Part shown: positions 48,110 through 62,900 of the stretch, piece by piece
Numbering within the stretch: position 1 is the stretch's first letter
How the letters are laid out: each line of letters begins with the position of its first letter
DNA from: Chondrilla cf. caribensis
Taxonomy: Eukaryota; Porifera; Demospongiae; Chondrillida; Chondrillidae
Length of the DNA stretch: 64,000 nt
Direction of reading: 5' to 3'
Assembly: GCA_964020155.1 (NCBI GenBank)
Contig: OZ026556.1
Location: forward strand, 725,001 to 789,000
The notes under the pieces: generated by a model
Database searches by the model: none
What the model was told of the DNA's origin: nothing
What the model saw: only the letters and a program-made list of their open reading frames with translations
Made by a program: the position numbers and the translations under genes

Positions 48110-48780
48110 TTAGTAATAGTGAGGATCGTTATAAATTGATTGTAAGTCTCTGTAGAGTTCCTCTCCTTCTGATAAAAGACCTCCCAACACTTGAGCAGAA
48201 GGTGTTACAATGTCTTCTTTCTTCCAGGATAGTAGGATCCTCTCTGATTTACAGAACTCACCAGTGATATCTGAAGCACTCGGTCTGTCATTGTGGGAGG
48301 GGTTCCTGGGGAGAGGATGGAGACAAAGTTAACATACAAACACATGCACAGAAGTATAGCATTATCATGTACACATTTAATCCAGTACTATAACAGTATC
48401 CTCTCGTACGATCTCATCGATACAGTGTCCTCTTGTACATACCAGCACTTGATCATGATTGTATAGATAGCTCTTGGACAACCAGGAGGAGGAGGAGGAA
48501 GGATGTCTTCAAGCTTCAGCAAATTTAACTAGTCAAAGAAGTGGAAATCAGTTATAGTGTATATTTATAAAGTAATCACGAAGGATGCACACACAGAGTG
48601 AAGATGACATGGTTGCAGTGATACAACTCAGAAAATCTGTTGCATTTCATATGCATGCATGGACAAAAATCAGTAGGTTAGGAGACAATAAATGTATATG
48701 ACATACATATGCTAAACCATAACACACACAGGCAGACAGACAGACAGACAGACAAACACGCACACACGCACGCACGGATG

Positions 48781-48873
<93 letters not shown>

Positions 48874-51800
48874 CCTCTACTGTCTTGTCTTCAAATGGTT
48901 TGTGTCCCAGTGACCAGATCTCATACATCAACATACCATAGCTCCACACATCACTACTTGTACTGTACTTCTTGTACAGCAAAGCCTCAGGAGAGGTCCA
49001 CCTCACACTAGTCTCCTTCACATCACTGCTAGCAATGTGGAACTGGCCATCCTCCACTTTACAAGCCATGTTAAACCCTGTTATCTGGACAACAAGTGGA
49101 GATTGCATTCACTATGACATGATTGAGGGAAAAGTACATCCGGTATAAAAGTGAAGGAATATTTGGCATACTAAAGATTACTATACATATATAGTGGATT
49201 CCATGTTGGTTCATGTACAAGATCACATACAGGTTACTCTCTCAGACCACACCCACCCACCACACCCTCCTCACCTTACAGTTGAGGTCCTTATCCAACA
49301 AGATGTTCCTTGCTGCAATATCTCTGTGTACAAAGGACTTCCGGGATAGACAAGCTAGACCGTCCACCACTTGTTTACAAAACTGGAGCAGTAAACTGGG
49401 GAGGTCAGGACTGGAGAGTTGAGATGGACTGGAGGAGGAGGAGGAGGAGGACACAGTGTGTGGAGGAGGAGGAGGAAACAGTGTGTGGAGGAGGACACAG
49501 TGTGTACAATGAAGGTATAAACATACTAGAACTCACTTAGTTCTTAAATGATACAGATACTTCTCAAGTGAACCATTTGATAGATATTCAGTTACCATCA
49601 TTACCTACAGGAGAGATGAGATGGGAATGTGTGTACAGTTTACATATCTGAAATATTACGACAAGTACACACCACGTATTCTGGTAACAAGTACACACAC
49701 CACGTACTCTGGTAACAAGTACACACACCACGTACTCTGGTAACAAGTACACACACCACGTACTCTGGTAACAAGTACACACACCACGTACTCTGGTAAC
49801 AAGTACACACACCACGTACTCTGCTGCTTGTGTCCACAACACCCACAAGGGTCAGAACATGTTGATGGGTCAATTCTCTCAAAATGGCTGCCTCTTCCAA
49901 TGTCCTCAAACTCTCTTCTTCGGGAGCTCCCTCCTTCACCAGTTTCACCACAACCTCTTGCTGAAGACCACTAGGTTTCTTCATATTTGCTATGTACACT
50001 GCAGTGTGTGTACCACTATGAACCTGTGTTCCCAGAGTCAATGATTTAAAGGGAATCCTGCAGTCACTCAAGGTGGACATCATTTGTTCTCGAGGGGAGA
50101 CAACTCGTTCATACATGTCGGCCTATACAATATTGCACAGAAACACAGCATTAATTACACACAATGTACATACAGTGCTGTACATACTGTACACTACACT
50201 ACACATGTACATGCATACACACCTCTTCATCATTGACTACATGTATGTAGGTGTGTTGGTCCAGTGGGTTAGCTTTGTTGAGTGGTGTGTAAACATCTTG
50301 TTTGCGAGTTGTTGTTGGATCCAAAGTAGAGCATTCAGTACTTCCACCAACATGTGTGTGAACACCTTCCTTCTGAGTTGTCTGAGGATCTAATGCTGTA
50401 TAGTCTCCACCTGGTGTATGTACAGTTCCCTGATGTGTAGTGGATGGGTACAGAGGTGTCTCCTTGGTGACGAGGTGTGTGTATTCCCCATCTTTATGAG
50501 TGGTTTGTGGGTCAATTGAAGTGTATGTAGTACTGCTATTGAGCTCTGTATAGACTACTTCCTGTTTAGTGGTGGGTTGGTTCAGAGATGTGTACACTGT
50601 GTGACTACTATCAACTTGTACTGAGTTAGTTATGGTCAGGTCCATTCTATCATTTGCATCAACGTCGCCATCACCTGAAAATATAGGAAATGTGTGACAT
50701 AGGTCTTATCATGTTAACAAGATTAGCTTACTGTTGCCATGGTAACTAGGACAAACCACTCACCGAAGGTATCATGGGCTGGTTTGTTAACTGTGTGTTG
50801 TCTCCTTTTCCTGACACCACACACTGCTCCCACAACAATGAGGAAGATGACACCAATGACCGCTAACACGACTACAGCACCCACAGAACCTCCAATAGCA
50901 GCAAATGGTAGAAGGCATCAATGCAAGGTTACCATTAACTTCATAGTTTACAATGTGTATAGCATTTGTTACCATAGAAACAGCACTATTATACAGCAAT
51001 TTTATAATGTACTGTATAAAGCGTTAGCAACGGATGCTATACTGGTTAAGACATGCTCGACACTCGGGCAGTATGACATACAAAATACACTCGCCCTCGG
51101 GACTTGGTATTATATATGTCATACTGCCCTTGTGCCCTTGTCTTAACCACTTAGCAATAAACATAACATACAAATGATACTTTCAAATAGGTACTATGTA
51201 TTTATAGACAATGACAAATATTTTTACAGGTCCACAGAAATGTCATTGTGCATTACGTTATGATGAAGTTTGTGGAATTAATGTACTATTCAATTGCCTT
51301 ACCCTATCTCCTCTACACACTACGTACTACATGTACTCCTGATCACTACATGCTATCTCACTTGACACAATTTATACTCACTTGCACTATTATTAGTGAA
51401 GATGGTTGGGGTGGGACTGGTAGGGTTCAGTGATGAAGATGGCTCTACTGGTTCTGATGATGTTGGTAGGATCGTTGTACTCCTTGGACACTCCATACAG
51501 CTCACTACACACAGCAGATAGCCACACACACAGTGGATACAGTACTGGATGTACTGACATGAGATAAGACAACTCACTAGAAACAGACATCAGTGGAACA
51601 CTTGTTACAGTTGCTGTTAAGGTGACTACACTAGCTGTTGGAGAGTTAGCTGATGTTAGTACAGAGTAAGTACTGAAGGAGGTTGTATGGCGAACTTCAA
51701 GAAAACCTCCCATATTGTTAGGATAGTAGAATCCCAGTACATCTCCAGGAGAGAATGTGAATCCAATTAATGTGAAAGTGTGTGTTGACACTACATTGTT

Positions 51801-54800
51801 AGGGACACTAGTAGTCACAACAGAACTGGTTACTTTAGTGAACACAGTAGATCGTGTAGGATCAGGACGGAAGAGCTGGAGTTCTATCTTGACATTTTTA
51901 ACATCACCATTACCCTGTCCCACTATAGCCCAATCTGTTATTTCTCCACATCCAGTGAAGTTCATTGTTGGAATGATGTACTGTGTGTTTGAAAAGAGGG
52001 TACCTGTACCAGTACTGTCAGATGGTGTTGATGGGATAGAGGGAACGTCACAGGTACCTGAAGCATAATAAGGAAGGAAAAATTGCATGTTTTGTATATG
52101 TTTGCAGGGAAACTAACACTGAATGATATATATAAGCTTTGAAGTGGTGATTGCAACTTTGCCCATTTCGTTAAAGATTGATTTCCACTTTTGTGAGGCA
52201 ATATCTGGGAAGAGTTCACACATGCGTCTCAGGGCAACTGGATGGTAATGATCCAGAGCACCAATTTCAAGTGTGGCATAGTGTGATTGGAGACCTCGGC
52301 GTAGTAAATCGCTCACAAGTTAGAGATAGTTTGGTTTGTTGAGCTTCCTTTCCTGTGCCTTCATCATAGAGTTCAGGTTATTCCCACAAAATGCGAGTTC
52401 CAGGAATCTTACAGAGTTGTGATGTAAAACAGTAATGTTCAGTCTGGCTGTTGTGCTTATAATTGAGGGTGGAACAGTACCTGGTGGAGAATCGGTGGCT
52501 TGATGACCTGTTGGATCTGAGAACACTTGGGAGTTTGAGTGGACACGGCTTTTCAGGAAGTTTGTTTAACTTGAGTAGGATGAAGTGGTGTCTCCACGAG
52601 TATCTACTGTCTTCTAGTGCAGTCGGGCATCCATTCAGGATGTGGTTGACTGTAGCTTGAGGGCTCTTGCACAATGGGCAGTGGGAGTGGAGTTGGATCT
52701 TCCAGTGGGGGAGGTTCATAGGTGATGGTAGTGTGTCTGATCCACATCTCAGGATGAATAATAGCTGGCCTGCTGGCATGCCATCAATGATCCTTCTCCA
52801 TATGTGAGTGGATTCCTCAAGCTCAATGATGTCACCGAATTTGTTTTGCACTTGGAGAGATTTCAGCTTTGCTTCCATATCTTCAAGTTGTCTAGCTGTT
52901 GCTAGCTTTCGGGCAACTTTTTTGAGTTGGTGGGGAGAAATCATGATTGCTGCGCTTTTCAAAATAGAGACAATTTCGGTAGGTATATCCCTCCTTTTCA
53001 TGAAACGAGATGGGTGATCTCTTGGATGGCTGGGTCTGAGGTGTTTCTCACACAGCATAGAATCCGAAAGCATAGCTGTGGTCTTGACATTCTGAATAGG
53101 AGGGACACCAAGGATGGCTGGATAGTGAAAGCGTAACCACTTCTTCATTAGTTTACTTATGTATGATAGTTTTCCAATTTCAGAATGGTGGCTTTATAAG
53201 TTATCTACGGCAAGTTGGAATTGCATTGATGGGATTAGGTAATTTTGGACAACATCTCCCCTCGGATAGGTCTTCTGTCAACATTTTTGAGAGCTGATAT
53301 CATCAGATCTTGAAGACTTTACTGGCTGCTGTTTTAGTGGTAGAGATGGTTGTGGCAACAACATGCCCTGCCCAAGAAATTTGGTGTGGCCATTGCAAAG
53401 GTTTCCAGATCCACCAGTTTGAAGCTGGTATTTGACATTTTTCTTAGGTTTTCCCCTGTGTAACGCTAGTGATACACACTTGGAAGGTTTCAAGGCAAAA
53501 CCTAGGTCGTTGCAGGCTCCTTCGATATCTGTCAGTGCTGATTGATGGTCCTCCATAGAAGGTGAAAGCAGTGTGAGGTCATCGCAAAACATTTGGCCTT
53601 GTGTTCTGAACTAATTGAAGATTTTAGTTGAGGAGGCACTCTTTTTGCAGCTCTTTTGGAAGATTCCCGATGATGGGGAGAAAAACTCTGTTGCGTTTGG
53701 TGGCATATCTCCACAAGCATGAGTGTAGCGAGATGTCTTCTTGGTCATTATTAGCATAGCCAATGTGTGCTGAGCCATTTGCAGTGTAGTATTCAACAGT
53801 TGCCCGGTACCAGCCTTTTTGCTCGCCATTGTCCTCTTCCCAAAGAACATAGATTGTCGATACTGGGGGAGGCAAATCCTCAGATCCAGGAATGTTGGTT
53901 ATCATTTGGAAACCTCTGTGCTCCCACTTCTGGATGAGAAGGAGAATTGGGCTAAAGGTGGCGAGAAATATTATAGGTGACAAAGTATCACCTTGGAAAA
54001 CTCCTCTAGAGAATGGGAACTTTGGTGCTGTCCATGATTTTGTTGAACATAACCTCTCAACTTGCTATAGCAGTCCTTGATGAAATTGGTAACTTGGGGA
54101 GGTATCTGCATGGAGATGGCACAGAATTTCAAAAATCAGTGAGTGTGAGACTGAACCAAAAGCATTCTTGAGATCTAAGAATGAGATGGATAGGTCCTGC
54201 TTTTGTTCGATGGCCTGATCAAGGATGGCATTGAGGGCAAAGATATGTTCATAAGCTCCCGCTATGTTTCTAAGAAAATCCTTCTGGACAGAACTAGGGG
54301 TCGATAATGCTATTATCAAGGCAATGTCTCTCCATTCTCAATACAAGGATTTTGCATGTGGAATAATTTTCCAACAACAGATGTGATTGCTAGTGGTCAG
54401 AAATTGCTGGGATTATCAGTGCTTCCTTCCTTATGGACTAGTTCCACATGTGCAGTGCACCATCTTTCTGGACAGAAGTGCCTCTGGAGTAAAATCTTGC
54501 TAAAAAGAGTGGCCAGGAACTGATGGGAGAAAGGAAGATTCCAGAGGTGGCTATATCTAATTTCATCCTCACCTGGTGAGGAGTTATTATTGGATTTTTT
54601 TCTGAATCTGATTCAGTACCTTTTTGACAAGATTGGGTGTAATAGGTGAAAGATCAAATTGGCTCGTGAAGGATGACAGTAACACTTGATAGACCCAGCT
54701 TGGTAGTGGGGTTTCATTGACATTTGGGCCATGTTGGTTTGCAAAGAATGCTAATGCGGATTCACTGTTAAAGGTAGGCTCACTTGGTACACTCATTCCT

Positions 54801-55875
54801 GGCTGACATGCCAATTTTGTAAATGACCACCTGTTCCTCCAAAATGCCTGTTTCTGTTTTACGGTCGATCGCTGTCTCTTCCACAAGTTGAAATCTTTCA
54901 GTGCCTTGTTGTGGGCCCTCATGGAGTGCAAGAAAACTTGTGGCTGCAGGTCAACTATTCTTCCACGATTTTTAGTTTTTTTCTTGGCGAAGATTTTCTA
55001 CTAGTCTAAGACTTTCAATCTGTCTAGGTCTGTGATTTGAAAGAGTAGCTTTTTGCTTGGTTTTAATCACATTCTTCTCTTTCAGTACACGTAGGACCGT
55101 GTCAGAAAACGTATCAGCTGCCAATTCTGTTGTAATCAAATTGTGATGTAGCCCAAACAGAGTCGCTGTTAATTCTTCTTTAATAAGGTCGCTAAATTAA
55201 ATTTAAATTATTCCAATTGCCTTTTGCCTTGATATCTGAGGTTGACGTGCTGAAACTGGAATTGAGGCCGCCACTTCAAGAGTAGGTTTAAGTCTTTTCT
55301 GCCATTTTTTGCACCGATTACAGTATCACAAGTGAAATAGCCATCAGGTTTGTAATATATACATATAATCCCTTTATTGAATTTACCGTATTACAGAATA
55401 TCAAGCAAGTTTAATATAGGAGAGTACAATGAACATACATCAAAACAATGATGCATGTGCTTGGAGAAAATACACCACAATATCCTGGTGGGAAGGAGGG
55501 GGACACACTGATAACTATCATGGAAATAAGTGGGAGATCAGCTTAATTTAATTAAGTACCATTGTCAGTACCGGGGTACTAACTACTTAGTCTTGGGAAA
55601 GAGGGAGCTTGACAGGTACCTTATAAGAGAAATAAGGTCAAGTTACAAAACAAAATACAATACAAAGCAGTCGACTAATGAATTGACTACGTTTACTAAT
55701 GAATGTTACTGTAAAGTACAGTATGAGCCCGTTATATATATTATTAGTATATATTACTATATATACTGTACGTATTCACTTCACCTTGCATTTGAGCTCT
55801 AGCATTGGCGGCAAGAAGAGAGAAAGAAAACAGAACTCCACACGAAGACCATCTATGCGAAGACAGGGAGGTCAT
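48110..55875 (-). CDS. RTK-G: ECD-2 receptor, multi-tyrosine juxtamembrane exon, class II (predicted pseudo) kinase; first intron holds a retrotransposon
   Basis: Exons: 55785-55875, 51578-52057, 51382-51504, 50764-50889, 50223-50674, 49820-50122, 49537-49604, 49275-49428, 48872-49084, 48443-48528, 48110-48305; 2292 nt in phase, 763 residues. Signal peptide about 1-30 (extended by six residues against RTK-E), ECD-2 31-190, stalk, membrane exon 232-273, juxtamembrane exon 274-424 with Yxx[LV] tyrosines. Kinase: glycine loop degenerate, HRD kept, G602-F-N604 in place of DFG. The usual membrane-exon acceptor (CCAG) is CCAT here; an AG 15 nt further in keeps the frame and was used in this model. 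A 3.2-kb retrotransposon lies in intron 1. The coding exons show no stop. Confidence 0.78.
48722..48871. repeat. (CA)n tract abutting the 5' splice site of the RTK-G DFG-region exon
   Basis: (GT)n on the coding strand begins directly after 48872. A (CAGA)n stretch lies at its far end. Confidence 0.93.
49660..49820 (-). repeat. 28-bp splice-donor minisatellite of RTK-G, about 6 copies
   Basis: Same unit as in RTK-B and RTK-E, starting with the real donor AGA|GTACGT at 49820. Confidence 0.9.
51039..51152. mobile_element. Short foldback element (hairpin) in RTK-G intron
   Basis: Left arm 51041-51080 (ACTGGTTAAGACATG..., GGGCAGTATGACATA) and right arm 51113-51150 are inverted copies around a 32-bp loop. 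RTK-E lacks it at the matching site (near 37680). Inserted element inferred. Confidence 0.7.
52129..55352 (-). mobile_element. Degenerate non-LTR retrotransposon (LINE-type) in RTK-G intron 1
   Basis: Same strand as the host gene. In translation order: an N-terminal region (54587-54931), reverse-transcriptase blocks SSPGEDEIRYSHL (near 54580), SISFLDLKNAFGSVSHSL (near 54150), GDTLSPIIFLATFSP (near 53970), a Tudor-like insert (53650-53880), FCDDLTLLSPS (near 53580), then a C-terminal region ending with a Cys-Cys-His-Cys knuckle (CPLCKSPQATVNHILNGC, near 52650). Frames are interrupted by stops and shifts, so it is inactive. No endonuclease domain was recognised. RTK-E has the uninterrupted AT-rich site at about 38682-38713. 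The C-terminal knuckle with HILNGCPTAL resembles R2-like elements; clade not proven. Confidence 0.85.
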
Positions 55876-56591
<716 letters not shown>

Positions 56592-56877
56592 CTACATTTC
56601 AGGATGTTCTTGGTACAAGAACTGCAAATCTTTGTAGAGTCCCTCTCCTTTTGATAAAGGACTTCCCAACACTTGAGCAGAAGGTGATACAATGTCTTCT
56701 TTCTTCCAGGATAGTAGGATCCTCTCTGATGTACAGAACTCACCACTTATATCTGAAGCACTTGGTCTGTCATTGTGGGAGGGGTTCCTGGGGAGAGGAT
56801 GGGAATGCTTATATAACTAATAATAGCCAATAACTCACTGTTTTCTCTCTCACACACACACACAAACACACACACAT

Positions 56878-56941
<64 letters not shown>

Positions 56942-57036
56942 AAACACACAAAACACACATGCACAAACACTCATGCACACACGCACACACACACGTGCAC
57001 GCGCACACACACAAGCACACACACACGCACAAACAT

Positions 57037-57110
<74 letters not shown>

Positions 57111-57414
57111 TACTTACCAACATTTCACCATTACTTCATACACTGCTCTAGGACAACCAGGAGGAGGAGGGAGACAGTACTTGTGTTGTAAGCACATTAT
57201 CATCTATGAAATGATCCAAGATAGGATTTTGTTTAAAAACAACTTCCTTCATATATGTTCTGCATAGTGATACTTCAAAATAGAATTCATTCAAAGGTAT
57301 TGGTAGATCCCTTAATATACATAGGCTGTTTATTGTATGCAATTTTACCCACATAAACGAAGGCGTGAAAATACACATATGTTACCATTCACACACACTC
57401 ATGCATGCACGCAT

Positions 57415-57466
<52 letters not shown>

Positions 57467-57578
57467 GCATACACACACACGCACGCGCACACGCACACAC
57501 ATGCATTCCCCTACACATGTATAACCCCACACACATACACACGCATGCACGTACACACACACACGCACACACACACAC

Positions 57579-57622
<44 letters not shown>

Positions 57623-59910
57623 CCTGTATTGTCTTGTCTTCAAATGGTTTGTGTCCCAGTGACCAGATCTCATACATCAACATACCATAGCTCCACACAT
57701 CACTACTTGTACTGTACTTCTTGTACAGCAAAGCCTCAGGAGAGGTCCACTTCACAGGGATTTGTCTACCCTTACCAACAACGTAGTATGTGCCGCCATC
57801 TAGGTCACGTGTCATTCCGAAATCAGAAATCTGGAACAGAAACAGAACATCTTGATACATCAATGTTCAACGATATTTGTACACATGTATCCTGATTGGT
57901 GGCAACATCTGGAAGTTCAGCAAGTGGCTATAATCAGGATACAGGTTTTTATATCCTCTTTAGGAAAGAAACACAGGAAATGAATCCTTCCTAGAGGTAA
58001 CATTCCACAATTTAACAAATGCCATCTGAACTCATTTTCACTCAGACCACGCCCATCTACCACACCCTCCTCACCTTACAGTTGAGGTCCTTATCCAACA
58101 AGATGTTCCTTGCTGCAATATCTCTGTGTACAAAGGACTTCCGGGATAGACAAGCTAGACCGTCCACCACTTGTTTACAAAACTGGAGTAGTAAACTGGG
58201 GAGGTCAGGACTGGAGAGTTGAGATGGACTGGAGGAGGAGGAGGACACAGTGTGTGGAGGAGGAGGACACAGTGTGTGGAGGAGGAGGAGGAGGACACAG
58301 TGTGTGGAGGAGGAGGAGGAGGAGGACACAGTGTGTGGAGGAGGGGGAGGACACAGTGTGTGGAGGAGGAGGAAGAGGAGGACACAGTGTGTGGAGGAGG
58401 AGGAGGACACAGTGTGTGGAGGAGGAAGACACAGTGTGTTGAGGAGGACACAGTGTGTGGAATAGAATAATGATATTCTACACAACACTCGCAACTCACT
58501 TGTTGTTGATGGAATCAAGATAATCCTTCAGATCTCCACCAGGGAGAAGTTCCATCAACATCATTGTCTATCGGTGGTAATAAGTACAAATTGAATACAT
58601 TATACATTTCAAAACAACTCACAGACTCACCGGGTCTTCAATGGTGACCACTCCAATCAACCTCACAACATGTCTGTGTTTGAACTGGCCAAGATTAACT
58701 GCTTCTTGGAGGAGCTTGGTCCTCTCTTCAGCAGGAGCTCCCTCCTTCACCAACTTCACAGCCACATCAAGACTTTTCTCTTTAGACACCTTCAACTCTG
58801 CTTTGTACACTTCTCCAAACTGGCCCTCTCCTAACTTCTTTGAGAGTGTGACACTAGCACGAGGTATCTCCTGGTAGCCCCACTGGGCCATTTGAGCGTA
58901 GATCTCCATGTTATTGCTCCCTGGTTTTTTGTACTTTTCTCTATGTAACGAGTACCTCTCGTAAGTGGACTCATCTTCACCTCCTCTCCCAAATGGAGAC
59001 ACGTAAGCCTGTATCATATAGACAAGCGCATACACAGAGATCACACGCACCCCACAATGGTAGTAATGGTAGTAAACAAAGTTGTACGTATGTGTGCACT
59101 GTAGCAGACCAGGATGCACACAGCTAGCGTAAAATAATCATATAGGGTTATAATACATGTACATACCATGCACCTACACCCACCTGCACACACACACACA
59201 CACACATACACACACATACACGCCCACTAACACACACACACACACACATACACACACATCCACGCCCATTAACACACACACACATAAATAGATTGAATAC
59301 TATCTAACTACATATATATTTTGTACACATGTAAAAAATACACTAAGAATGGGTCACATTCTTTATCCGAAGCAGCAGCAGAACACAATTCAAGCACTTG
59401 ATATGAATTTAAACAGATCACTTTGCATACATCACACATATACATGCAATATTGCAAGTATATGTGTATGCATACAGTGGAACCTCTCTATTACAAACCT
59501 CTGAAATGAGGAAACCTCTATAATAAGGACACCATTCTGTGTCCCAGTGTAGTACTGAAGTGTATAAAATAACCTCTAAATTGAGGAAACCTCTGTAATA
59601 AGGACTAAAATTATGGTCCCAACATGTCCTTTATAGAGAGGTTCCACTGTATATCATCTATGCATATGAATGTACATTATCCAAGCCGACTGTGAAATAT
59701 GATAACAACATGGGAACATTTGGAAGCTCTGGGTATGTAACCACTACTTGCATGCTTCCAAAATCAGTTATTGTGAGGAGATCCCCTCGATTGCTGGATA
59801 AGGAATTGTTGTATTAATGCCCACACATTCTAAAAACAACAACTCCTTATTGGACAGTAATGATCATAGCCTGTGTACACACACACACAGGCACACATAA
59901 ACAACCTGCA

Positions 59911-59970
<60 letters not shown>

Positions 59971-62900
59971 ACACACTGCATTACAAAGTACCTCAGCATA
60001 AATGACTTCATGGGTTATCACATTGCTTCTCAATGAGTCCTTACATCTCCGTCGCTGGTCCTAAGCAATTATACAACATATGTATATATCATAATGATGT
60101 TAAAAAGAAGTACAAGAATACAATACATTGGTGCCTGCAGTAAGTTTACAGTTGGTACGCACACATTCACAAGCATTGCGCAATCACAAAATGGCCACTA
60201 TAGTAGCATGGTCGAGGTTTACAAGAACTCAGTGTTAGACTGGTAGTAGTAATCGATTCAGGAGCAAATTGCTAGTTTTCGATTACTGCAATATTCACTA
60301 ACAAATATATCTTGGCTACAGATGTATTTGACTCAAATAAGGCTTGTCCTGCTATTCTTCTGGACACAGAACTAGCTATCTACAAGGGATTTTTCTTTTT
60401 CAAAGACCTTATTGGAATTAGTATGCACTGGCGTAATGTGTGTATACACTGTGGGCGCCCTTGCAATATACTACTTATATGCATGCAATGAACACAATAC
60501 AGGGCACAGGAAATAGTACACAATGCCGATATATTTTGTACAGTAGAGGATGTACATACATAGACTGGTACATATTGCAGTTACATTGTGTGTACATTGA
60601 AGCTGTAAACAAAATGGCAGTAAATATACAACACACCATTCTCGACCTTCCATTGCTTTAGAGGTGAGGACAAATCAAAGGATCAAAACAAACAACTCAA
60701 AAATAACACTGGCTCCATGCAATAGCATACAATGTCCTTCACTGCTGAAGAGGTACAGATCGTGTGTTAGATGAGTGTACTAGTACTTACCATTGTAGGG
60801 ACCGTCCCATAGGTGGGGAAAGGTGGTACTTCATCGTAATCCTGTTGATCATCAGATTCCTATACACACAATGATGAACCTGTCATTGATTATGTGACGA
60901 GTATGTCACTGAGTGTACTATGAAATAACAATATGGATTACCAATGGAACACCAGTGGACACCAGTGGAACACCAGTGGACACCAGTGGAACATCATAAG
61001 AACAGCAGTGGAACACCAGTTGAGTGCCAGAGGAACACATGGACACACACATACACAAGGAAGGGTGCTTACATCATCCAGGTCCTCCAAGGATTCATAG
61101 ATGTGTTGTTCTTCGAGAGTCTCTATTGTTGAAGATTTGACTTTTTTCATTCTTTTAGAGCGATTTTTGCATGTGGAAAAAGACGTCTCTCCTTTTGTTG
61201 AAGATGGGCGATCACCTTCTTTCATATCACTGACAAGTGGAGTATGCCAACCATTCATCTCAAGGACAGTTGCACCATTACCACCAGTTGTATCCTTGCA
61301 AATATTGCCACCTAACAGTGTACATTGTGTCAAATATCCACTAATGTCCTCACTTGCATGTATAGTTGTACTTGTACATACAGTCGGACCCTACCGCCCT
61401 AATACGCACAGTATATGTACTGAAATTGTACACACCACCACACACCAGACCACTTTACAACAGCAGATTTACAAAGACAATTTCTTCATAATCACATATT
61501 TTGCAGGCCTGGCATACTTGATGAATAATATACTGTACACACATTATACTGTATATACATACATTATTATATTGTACACATTTTATGTAATTTTCTGGTT
61601 ATGTCCAGAAGAATAGGAACCCAAGGGAAAGGCGTTACAGTGGTCCACTGAACCAGGGGTGAGGAGTTATAGGGGCACACAAAAATCAGGGTGAGGAGCT
61701 ACAGTGGTCCAACTAAACCGAGGGTGAGGAGCTACAGTGGTCCAACTAAACCGAGGGTGAGGAGCTACAGTGGTCCAACTAAACCGAGGGTGAGGAGCTA
61801 CAGTGGTCCAACTAAACCGAGGGTGAGGAGCTACAGTGGTCCAACTAAACCGAGGGTGAGGAGCTACAGTGGTCCAACTAAACCGAGAGTGAGGAACTAC
61901 ATTGTAAGTTCAGGATGGTAATTCTGAAATCAGTGACATGCACACTCACTGATGAATGGTTCAGTGACACTTGGTGAATAGTGGAAGCCATACTTCTTCT
62001 TCCTTTTCACCAGTGTGACAGCTAACACAATGACGAGGATGGTCACGGACAAAGTGAAAATGAACACAAACAATGATACAGCTACTGTTATTGTAGTGGA
62101 GGGTATGGTCATTGTGGAGTCCTCTGTAATGGAGGGTATGGTCGTGGTGGAGTCTTCTGTACTGGAGGGTATGGTCGTGGTGGAGTCTTCTGTACTGGAG
62201 GGTATGGTCGTGGTGGAGACTTCTGTACTGGAGGGTATGGTCGTGGTGGAGTCCTCTGTACTAGAGGGAGTGGTCGTGTTGGAGTCTTCTGTACTGGAGG
62301 GTGTGATCGTGGTGGAGTCCTCTGTACTGAAGGGTGTGGTCGTGGTGGAGTCTTCTGTACTGGAGGGTGTGGTCATTGTGGAGTCTTCTGTACTGGAGGG
62401 TATGGTCGTGGTGGAGTCCTCTGTACTAGAGGGAGTGGTCGTGTTGGAGTCTTCTGTACTGGAGGGTGTGGTCGTGTTGTAGTCCTCTGTACTGGAGGGT
62501 GTGGTTGTGGTGGAGTCCTCTGTACTGGAGGGTGTGGTCATTGTGGAGTCCTCTGTACTGAAGGGTGTGGTCGTGGTGGAGTCCTCTGTACTGGAGGGTG
62601 TGGTCATTGTGGAGTCTTCTGTACTGGAGGGTATGGTCGTGGTGGAGTCCTCTGTACTAGAGGGAGTGGTCGTGTTGGAGTCTTCTGTACTGGAGGGTGT
62701 GGTCGTGTTGGAGTCCTCTGTACTGGAGGGTGTGGTTGTGGTGGAGTCCTCTGTACTGGAGGGTGTGGTCATTGTGGAGTCTTCTGTACTGGAGGGTGTG
62801 GTCGTGGTGGAGTCTTCTGTACTGGAGGGTGTGGTCATAGAGGAGTCCTCTGTACTGGAGGGTGTGGTCATTGTGGAGTCTTCTGTACTGGAGGTTGTGG

